Assembly: GCA_023423475.1 (NCBI GenBank)
Contig: JAFAFN010000502.1
Span: 1 to 5,026 of the forward strand
Direction: 5' to 3'
Length of the DNA: 5,026 nucleotides
Origin: Actinomycetes bacterium
GTDB taxonomy: Bacteria; Actinomycetota; Acidimicrobiia; Acidimicrobiales; Microtrichaceae
Part shown: positions 1 through 4,400 of the stretch, in pieces
Layout of the letters: each line of letters starts with the position of its first letter
Position numbering within the stretch: position 1 is the first letter of the stretch
Made by a program: the position numbers and the translations under genes
Notes under the pieces: generated by a model
The model's database searches: none
Told to the model about the DNA's origin: nothing
The model's input: the letters and a program-made list of their open reading frames with translations, nothing else

Positions 1-382
1 GGTCGAGCGTCTCCTCGACCCGCTTGCGCATGACGTCCGGCGGGATCGCGAGTTGCTCCATCGCATAGGCCAGCTCCTCCTCGACGGTGTCGGTGACGAA
101 GCCGGACAGGGGGTCCTGGCTCACCACGCCGACGACGTCCGCGAGGTCCCTGGGCGGGTGGGTCGAGGTGTCGCGTCCGTCGACGACGACCCGGCCCTGC
201 AGGTGGCCGCCGGTGAAGTGCGGGACCAGCCCGTTGATCGCGCCGAGGAACGTCGACTTGCCGACACCGGTGCGACCCACGACCAGGCACAGCTCGCCCT
301 CGTCGATGCGCAGGTCGACGTCCACGAGGGTGGGCGACTCGGCGTCGGGATAGGTGATGCTCACATGATCGAACTCGATCAC
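1..382 (-). CDS. ecfA: ECF transporter ATPase (EcfA/CbiO type), N-terminal part
   Basis: This is the first 127 residues of an ABC ATPase that would power an energy-coupling factor (ECF) importer from the cytoplasmic face of the membrane. The reading frame is open to the left edge, so the signature motif, Walker B and H-loop lie outside the window. Walker A is seen as GRTGVGKST at residues 36-44. The phrase NGLVPHFTGG at 50-59 is typical of CbiO-like ATPases of ECF systems, the Q-loop glutamine is Q89 in VSQDP, and EEELAYAMEQL at 101-111 matches the family's post-Q-loop helix. The GTG start at 382 is chosen because AAGGAG lies 8 bases upstream, the protein begins IEFDHVSITY as the family does, and the frame has a stop not far upstream. 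It follows the T-component gene by 47 bases and should form a complex with it. Whether it is a single ATPase or a fused double one cannot be seen here. Confidence 0.93.
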   Translation of the reverse strand, partial: MIEFDHVSITYPDAESPTLVDVDLRIDEGELCLVVGRTGVGKSTFLGAINGLVPHFTGGHLQGRVVVDGRDTSTHPPRDLADVVGVVSQDPLSGFVTDTVEEELAYAMEQLAIPPDVMRKRVEETLD

Positions 383-433
383 CGCTGCTGCTCCTTCACC
401 CCTGCGTCTCCTTCACCGCTGCATCTCCTTCAC
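379..433 (-). repeat. 17-bp tandem repeat carrying stop, start and RBS
   Basis: Three consecutive 17-base units read GGTGAAGGAGATGCAGC, GGTGAAGGAGACGCAGG and GGTGAAGGAGCAGCAGC on the minus strand, followed by a partial fourth (GGTGA) that contains the GTG start of the ATPase gene. The first TGA (430-432) is the stop of the T-component gene. Each unit contains a GTGA start/stop overlap and an AAGGAG ribosome-binding site (425-430, 408-413, 391-396). As a result three six-codon mini-frames are chained by four-base overlaps: 433-413 (VKEMQR), 416-396 (VKETQG) and 399-379 (VKEQQR). The last one ends on the TGA that overlaps the ATPase start. The repeats themselves are plain in the sequence; translation of the mini-frames is inference. 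Confidence 0.9.
391..396 (-). promoter_or_regulatory. Ribosome binding site of the ECF ATPase gene
   Basis: AAGGAG lies 8 bases before the GTG at 382 and is what fixes that start. It is the third of three identical AAGGAG sites spaced 17 bases apart, so ribosomes could also load on the two upstream copies. Confidence 0.75.
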
Positions 434-1593
434 CGCAGGGCTCCCTCTCGGCGTTCGACGGCCTCGTCCTCGGCGACCGGCACGGGCGGCTCCGCCGCGT
501 CACGTCCACGCAACGGCGGCGGTGCGATCCACGCAGGGAGCAGCCCGATCAGGATCCCCGCCACCGGCACGGCGGCCAGCTGCGGCCACTCGAGCGGCTG
601 CAGCGAGGGGTTGAGGTTGGTCGGGTCGATGCCCGCACCGGCGTAGAGCACCGCGGCCACCGCGATCCCGGACGCGGCGACGCCCCACTCGGGTGCACGC
701 CACGGGTCCGGTCGATACGTGGTCCGCCGCACTCGGCCGCCGCTCACCACGATGCCGATGCCGGCGACGACCACGCCGACGAGCAGCATCGGCAGACCCA
801 GCGCCTGCGGGGTCGAGCCGTCGAGCAGGCCGTAGGTGCCGACGCAGATGCCGAGCAGTCCGACGAGCACCAGCGACCCGGTGAGCCAGCGGGTCGCCCG
901 GGGGATGCCGACGGTCCGACCGTACCCACGGGAGTCCATGGCTGCCGCCAGCAGCAGCGACCGGTCGAGCGCGTCGGTCATGACCGGCACGGCGACCTGG
1001 CGGAACCAGTGGGTGCGGCGGCCGACCTCTCCCCGCAGGCGCCGTGCACGGGTGATGCGCTGCGCGCTCTCGACGAGCTGGGGTGCGACGGTCAGCGCGA
1101 CGGTGATCGCGACGCCCACCTCGTAGAGGGCGCTCGGGACGGCCTTCAGCAGCCGCTTCGGGTTGGCCAGCACGTTCGCCGCACCGAGGCAGATGAGCAG
1201 CGTCGCCAGGCGGAGTCCGTCGTAGAGCGCGGCCAGGATGCCCTCGAGGGACACCGCCCCGCCGATGCGGATGCCGGCCGCGGCCTCGGGCAGCGGGATC
1301 TCCGGCAGGGTGAACAGCACGTGCTCGCCGTGCTGGCCGTCGAGCAGCATCCGGAAGAGCACCCGGATCCCGATGATGATCAGGCCGAGGGTCACATACG
1401 CGGTGAAGCCCTTGGACCAAGGGGCATCGCCGCGCCGGGCGGACACGACGTAGGCGACGACCGCGATGACGATCAGGAGCAGGAGCGGATTGGTGGTGCG
1501 ACTCGCCGCGGTGGCCATGCCCAGGGCCCAGAGCCACCAGGCGCCGGGATGGAGGTCGCGTGCGAGGCGCCTACGTGAGGTCGCCGGTGCCAT
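430..1593 (-). CDS. ecfT: ECF transporter T component (CbiQ/EcfT family)
   Basis: This 387-residue integral membrane protein is the coupling subunit that joins the ECF ATPases to a substrate-binding S component. Hydrophobic segments are seen at about 34-51, 65-82, 116-140, 156-172, 239-257, 265-284, 303-320 and 338-357. The cytoplasmic coupling region contains RARRLRGE (182-188) and DSRGYGR (220-226), matching the two Ala-Arg-Gly-type motifs by which EcfT proteins dock onto ATPase grooves. Typical EcfT/CbiQ proteins have about 250-270 residues; the extra length is mostly three C-terminal membrane segments after the coupling region plus a charged tail. The ATG at 1593 overlaps the upstream gene by 23 bases and has no good Shine-Dalgarno, so translation is probably coupled. 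An ATG at 1662 would add a Pro/Ser-rich leader and a 92-base overlap, which is less likely. The family is secure; the substrate (cobalamin, cobalt or another ligand) is inferred only from the riboswitch and neighbours. Confidence 0.92.
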   Translation of the reverse strand: MAPATSRRRLARDLHPGAWWLWALGMATAASRTTNPLLLLIVIAVVAYVVSARRGDAPWSKGFTAYVTLGLIIIGIRVLFRMLLDGQHGEHVLFTLPEIPLPEAAAGIRIGGAVSLEGILAALYDGLRLATLLICLGAANVLANPKRLLKAVPSALYEVGVAITVALTVAPQLVESAQRITRARRLRGEVGRRTHWFRQVAVPVMTDALDRSLLLAAAMDSRGYGRTVGIPRATRWLTGSLVLVGLLGICVGTYGLLDGSTPQALGLPMLLVGVVVAGIGIVVSGGRVRRTTYRPDPWRAPEWGVAASGIAVAAVLYAGAGIDPTNLNPSLQPLEWPQLAAVPVAGILIGLLPAWIAPPPLRGRDAAEPPVPVAEDEAVERREGALR

Positions 1594-2626
1594 CGGGACC
1601 GTCGGTGACGGCGGCCGGTCGTCCCCGGAGGGCCGCTCGTCGGCGGAGGAGGAAGGCACCACTGCCCAAGGCTGCCACCAGGGCGAGGGTGACGATGACC
1701 CCGATGGGCGATCCCGCGTCGCGGCCGGTGCCGCTCAGGTCGACCGCGGCGGTCTCGTCGTCCTCGATCACCACGCCGTCCGCGAGCTCCTCGTCGTCGT
1801 CCCCGGTGCTCGAGTCGTCGCGTTCGTCGGTCGCGGCGTCGACCTCTGCGTCCGCGCCGGCCTCGTCAGCGTCGGCGGAGGTGGGTGTCGTGGTCGTCGA
1901 CGAACCCGGCTCGCCGACGGTGCCCTGTGCGTCGTCGCGGTGCTGGTCGTACACCGGCGATCCGTCGGTCGGAGCACCGCCGGTCGCGGGGTCCGGCACG
2001 CCGGCCGCGGGCGGCGCCGCGGGTGGGGGGAGCGCCGGTGCGGTCGGCGCCGGTGCGGGAGGTGTGGTCGGAGCGGGTCCCGACGGCTTCGGCGCGGTCG
2101 CGCTCGGGTCGCAGTCGTTGCCGGGAAGTCCGCCGGGTGCGGTCCCGGGCAGCGGCGCGGGCACCGCGAAGCGGGGGGCCGGCGACGTGGAGGCGGACTT
2201 GTCGAGCGAGAACGACCAGCCTTCGACCGATCCGGCGGGCGGTGTCCGGTTGCCGGCGCCCCAGTTGGAGTAGCACCACTGCCCGCCCCTCGCGGCCAGC
2301 CAGTACGACCAGTAGGCCGTCGCCGGGGACGCCGTCTGGCACGGATCGCTCTCGGGGCGTCCTGCGATCTTGCAGATGAAACCGGGGAACCGGACCGTGG
2401 TCGTGTAGTCGATGCCGGCCTGCTGCAGTGCCGAGAAGCCGCTGGTGACCGGCTGGGGGGCACAGCGCACGTGCACGCCGCCGCCGAGCTCCTGGAAGTC
2501 GATGACCACCGTGACGCCGTCCGGAGTGGTGCAGACGCCGTTGGTCCATGCGCCGGCGCTGGGCACGGCGAGCGGTGCGCCCAGCGTCGCGGCGAGCACC
2601 GCGAGCGCGAGCAGGGCCCTGTGCAT
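1571..2626 (-). CDS. Secreted SCO2322-family protein with DUF4430-like domain, membrane-anchored
   Basis: This 351-residue exported protein has a signal peptide (residues 1-26, hydrophobic LLALAVLAATLGAPLAV, likely cut after SAGA), a globular domain at about 28-142, a Pro/Ala/Thr-rich linker (150-250), a strongly acidic stretch (251-296), a membrane segment (307-327) and an RRR-containing cytoplasmic tail. The globular part contains SALQQAGIDY, FICKIAG, YWSYWLA and VEGWSFS in order. This is the pattern of SCO2322-like proteins and resembles DUF4430, the domain that forms the C-terminal half of transcobalamin and intrinsic factor. Cysteines at 32, 55, 85, 96, 118 and 172 would suit extracellular disulfides. 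The ATG at 2626 has AGGG five bases upstream. A GTG at 2659 overlapping the previous stop as GTGA is an alternative that lengthens the signal peptide by 11 residues. Lying between an alpha-barrel surface protein and an ECF transporter under a B12 riboswitch, it probably helps present the ligand outside the cell. DUF4430 membership is my reading of motifs, not a search result. Confidence 0.85.
   Translation of the reverse strand: MHRALLALAVLAATLGAPLAVPSAGAWTNGVCTTPDGVTVVIDFQELGGGVHVRCAPQPVTSGFSALQQAGIDYTTTVRFPGFICKIAGRPESDPCQTASPATAYWSYWLAARGGQWCYSNWGAGNRTPPAGSVEGWSFSLDKSASTSPAPRFAVPAPLPGTAPGGLPGNDCDPSATAPKPSGPAPTTPPAPAPTAPALPPPAAPPAAGVPDPATGGAPTDGSPVYDQHRDDAQGTVGEPGSSTTTTPTSADADEAGADAEVDAATDERDDSSTGDDDEELADGVVIEDDETAAVDLSGTGRDAGSPIGVIVTLALVAALGSGAFLLRRRAALRGRPAAVTDGPDGTGDLT
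1739..1876 (-). other. Acidic low-complexity segment of the SCO2322-family protein
   Basis: Residues 251-296 are dominated by Asp, Glu and Ala, with runs such as GDDDEELADG and IEDDE. They sit between the Pro-rich linker and the membrane anchor. This is probably an extended spacer crossing the cell wall, or a charged docking surface. No known domain is recognised. Confidence 0.6.
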
Positions 2627-2655
2627 CACGACCCTGTGTGGCGTGACTCGGCGCG

Positions 2656-4161
2656 TCACGATCGTTCGTCCCGTCGACCGCGCCCGGCCGCGGCGACCGC
2701 GGCGCCGGCGACGAGCAGCACGACGCCCAGGCCGGCCAGCGGCGCCGCGTCGTCGCCGGTGCGTGCGAGTGCACCCGACCCGGTCCCGTTCCGACCGGTC
2801 GATGCGCCGCCTCGGCTGGCGCCGAGGGAGTCGACCGCGGATCCATTGCCACCGGACGGTCCGAGCGTGGTCGTCGGCGACGACGAGGGCGGCGCGAGCG
2901 TCGTCGGTGCGGCGGTCGTCGGCGTCGGCGCTGTCGTGGTCGACGTCGGCACGGTGGTCGTCGATGACGTCGTGGTGCTGGTGGTCGTCGTGGTGGTCAC
3001 CGGGTCGACGTCCTGCACGCCGTAGGGCGACAACCCGAGTGCCAGGACGGCCTGCGAGGTGGCGCGTCGCCACTGGTCGCCCATCTGGGTCGTGATGCCG
3101 TCGGTGAGCGCGCTGGCGAACCCGGTCGGGTTGTAGGCGATCGCTCCGTCCTCGCCGGCTGCGGGGGTGCCGGCGGTGTTCGCCGGGGTCAGCTGCAGGG
3201 TGGTGACGTAGTCGGCGGCACGATCGGCTGCGGTCGTCGCCCCGGCAGCACGGAGGAACTGGGCGATGACACCCGAGCTGTTCGAGTTGGGGCTCGCCGT
3301 GGGGCCCGTGCCGCCGAAGGACCCGTCGGAGCCCTGGATGCCGAGCAGCCAGGAGATGCCGTCCTCGAGGGCAGCCTGGACCGCCGCGGTCCGCGGGACC
3401 GCGAGGAGCGCTTGGAGCGAGAGTCCGGTGGTGTCGGTGTCGGCCTGGGTGTCGTCCGTGCACGATGCGGTGCTGCCGTAGGTCAGCCGGAAGCCGCCCG
3501 CCGGGCACTGCTGCGCGACGAGGAAGTCGATCGCCTGCGTCGGCACGCCGTCGTCGGTGAGCGCGAGCGCGAGCATCGACAGGGACTGCCCGAAGCCGTT
3601 CGATGCGTTCCACGTGGGGTCGGGCACGTCGTCGGAGAAGCGCCCGGTCTGCACCCCGGTGGTCTCCATCAGACCGCGCAGCACCGCCTCGAGATCGGTG
3701 CCGCCGACCGTGGTCGAACGCCCCATCGACAACAGGGTCAGCACGGTCTTCCCGGTCGGGCCGGCGTCGCGCACGGTGTCCGCACCGGCGGTCCAGGTCG
3801 TGTAGGCGGCCACGTTCGCGGGCTGCGAGAGCACGTCGGTCGTGGTCTCGGCCTGGGCGTCCGAGCCGCGCCCCGCGGCGACGAACGCCAGCACGGCGTC
3901 CATCGTCAGGCCCCAGTCGGTCCCGGGCCCGAACGACGCAGGCATGGTGTCGCCGTTGGCGGCGAGCTGCGCCGCGAGCCAATCGATCGCGGCCTCCGCC
4001 TGCGGGGTCGGTGCTGGCGGCGCCGCGGTCGCGCTGCCCGGGGCGAACAGTGCCCCGATGAGGGCGAGCAGTCCGAACAGCGAGAGCGCGACCGATGCTC
4101 GGTGTGCACCCGCCGGAGCGGGTGCTGCTGCGGGACGGGGTGGGGCTGTCTGATGGGGCAT
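2656..4161 (-). CDS. Cell-wall-anchored prenyltransferase-repeat protein, transcobalamin-like alpha barrel
   Basis: This 501-residue surface protein has a signal peptide at 21-47 (hydrophobic VALSLFGLLALIGALFA, likely cut near SATA-APP) and a helical domain at about 52-382. Small-residue helix repeats are visible as TDWGLTMDAVLAFVAAG (81-97), GPTGKTVLTLLSMG (134-147), NGFGQSLSMLALAL (188-201), DTDTTGLSLQALLAV (241-255), NSNSSGVIAQFLRAAG (292-307) and ATSQAVLALGL (367-377). This suits the alpha6/alpha6 barrel shared by squalene-cyclase repeats and the N-terminal domain of cobalamin carriers. C219 and C234 may form a disulfide. A Thr-rich stalk (389-433) leads to LARTG (465-469), a hydrophobic stretch and RGRRDERS, a class E-type sorting signal. 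There are no Asp-rich cyclase motifs pointing to an enzyme. The ATG at 4161 has AGGAGG four bases upstream; an in-frame ATG at 4227 lacks this and adds a leader unlike a signal peptide. With a B12 riboswitch upstream, a corrinoid-binding role is likely but not shown. Confidence 0.88.
   Translation of the reverse strand: MPHQTAPPRPAAAPAPAGAHRASVALSLFGLLALIGALFAPGSATAAPPAPTPQAEAAIDWLAAQLAANGDTMPASFGPGTDWGLTMDAVLAFVAAGRGSDAQAETTTDVLSQPANVAAYTTWTAGADTVRDAGPTGKTVLTLLSMGRSTTVGGTDLEAVLRGLMETTGVQTGRFSDDVPDPTWNASNGFGQSLSMLALALTDDGVPTQAIDFLVAQQCPAGGFRLTYGSTASCTDDTQADTDTTGLSLQALLAVPRTAAVQAALEDGISWLLGIQGSDGSFGGTGPTASPNSNSSGVIAQFLRAAGATTAADRAADYVTTLQLTPANTAGTPAAGEDGAIAYNPTGFASALTDGITTQMGDQWRRATSQAVLALGLSPYGVQDVDPVTTTTTTSTTTSSTTTVPTSTTTAPTPTTAAPTTLAPPSSSPTTTLGPSGGNGSAVDSLGASRGGASTGRNGTGSGALARTGDDAAPLAGLGVVLLVAGAAVAAAGRGRRDERS
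2659..2769 (-). other. LARTG cell-wall sorting signal
   Basis: The last 37 residues of the prenyltransferase-repeat protein read LARTG, then a hydrophobic segment (474-492), then a short Arg-rich tail (RGRRDERS). LAxTG is the motif used by class E sortases of high-GC actinobacteria. It predicts cleavage between Thr468 and Gly469 and covalent attachment to the cell wall. No sortase gene is in the window. Confidence 0.8.
2863..2997 (-). other. Thr/Pro-rich stalk-encoding low-complexity DNA
   Basis: Residues 389-433 are about half threonine with Ser, Pro and Ala, encoded by repeated ACC/ACG codons. Such stalks are often O-glycosylated and hold a surface domain away from the wall. The repetitive DNA explains the GTGGTCGTC-like pattern on the plus strand; it is not a separate element. 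Confidence 0.7.
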
Positions 4162-4165
4162 GGTT

Positions 4166-4187
4166 CCTCCTGGGCCGAGTGCCCAGG
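4166..4187 (-). promoter_or_regulatory. Shine-Dalgarno with sequestering hairpin
   Basis: On the minus strand CCTGGGC (4181-4187), loop ACTCG (4176-4180) and GCCCAGG (4169-4175) form a perfect 7-bp hairpin. Its 3' arm covers the first half of the AGGAGG ribosome-binding site (4166-4171) of the ATG at 4161. It lies about 70 bases past the riboswitch and has no U-tract, so it looks like a translational switch rather than a terminator. Just upstream, GGAGCTCC (4200-4207) could pair either with GGAGCC (4211-4216) or with GGAGC (4189-4193), giving mutually exclusive folds. That it responds to B12 is inference. Confidence 0.7.
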
Positions 4188-4240
4188 GGCTCCATGCGCG
4201 GAGCTCCACGGGCTCCGGCATCCGCAATCCACGACGGAAA

Positions 4241-4370
4241 GGCTCGAAGCGAGAAGCGAGGTGGGAGCATTCCGACTCGTGCCACCCGAGCGGGGCGACA
4301 CCTACGGTTGCGGGACAGCGCCGGACTTCGACCGGCTTTCCTCCACACGACGCACTGGGTTGTCAGCGGC
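4241..4370 (-). promoter_or_regulatory. Cobalamin riboswitch
   Basis: This is a metabolite-binding leader of the surface-protein/ECF operon that senses cobalamin and normally represses expression when B12 is plentiful. The conserved core is evident: GAAAGCCGG, then AGTCCGGCGCTGTCCCGCAA running into CCGTAGG (about 4340 down to 4301), and the 3' segment GAGTCGGAATGCTCCCACC (4278-4260). Supported helices are P5 (GCCGG 4332-4336 with CCGGC 4320-4324) and a 9-bp P6-type stem (GTGTCGCCC 4293-4301 with GGGTGGCAC 4279-4287, two G-U pairs). A closing helix pairs GTGTGGAG (4341-4348) with CTCCCAC (4261-4267), with one bulge. The P5 loop TCGAAG (4326-4331) is complementary to CTTCGA (4244-4249), as expected for the L5-L13 kissing loop. 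The element follows larC by roughly 20 bases and is about 100 bases from the start codon. The outer ends of the aptamer are approximate, and the subclass (adenosyl- or other cobalamin) cannot be told by eye. Confidence 0.93.
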
Positions 4371-4371
4371 C

Positions 4372-4400
4372 ATTCGACCATCGACGCTCAGTCGCGGCAA
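4372..4400 (-). promoter_or_regulatory. Possible promoter of the riboswitch transcript
   Basis: TTGCCG (4395-4400) and TCGAAT (4372-4377) are separated by 17 bases, each matching the housekeeping consensus at four of six positions. A start just downstream would place the 5' end a few bases before the aptamer, which is where one is needed. The -35 lies in the last codons of larC. The match is weak and could be chance. Confidence 0.25.

Noticed and set aside
53..646. Plus-strand open frame over the left end
   Set aside because: It overlaps the Walker A-containing ATPase and the end of the T component on the other strand, and has no recognisable domain.
1409..1423. Near-perfect palindrome CCCTTGGACCAAGGG, a possible operator
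   Set aside because: It lies inside the T-component gene in a conserved membrane-loop coding stretch, with no promoter nearby; probably chance.
1466..3025. A 519-codon open frame on the plus strand, with others at 3412-4575 and 1009-1578
   Set aside because: They lie antisense to well-recognised minus-strand genes, are rich in Arg, Gly and Val runs, show no domain, and are what GC-rich antisense frames look like.
2656..4161. The barrel protein as a terpene cyclase or prenyltransferase enzyme
   Set aside because: It is exported and wall-anchored, lacks visible DxDD or QW-type catalytic patterns, and sits under a B12 riboswitch; the repeat fold alone does not imply catalysis.
1571..4381. One continuous 936-codon minus-strand frame joining the second surface protein to the riboswitch region
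   Set aside because: Its upstream two thirds is Arg-rich out-of-frame translation of the barrel gene and leader. Only the part from about 2626 has a signal peptide and domain.
4162..4387. Intrinsic terminator after larC or within the leader
   Set aside because: No GC-rich hairpin followed by a U-tract is present. The strong hairpin at 4169-4187 overlaps the ribosome-binding site instead.
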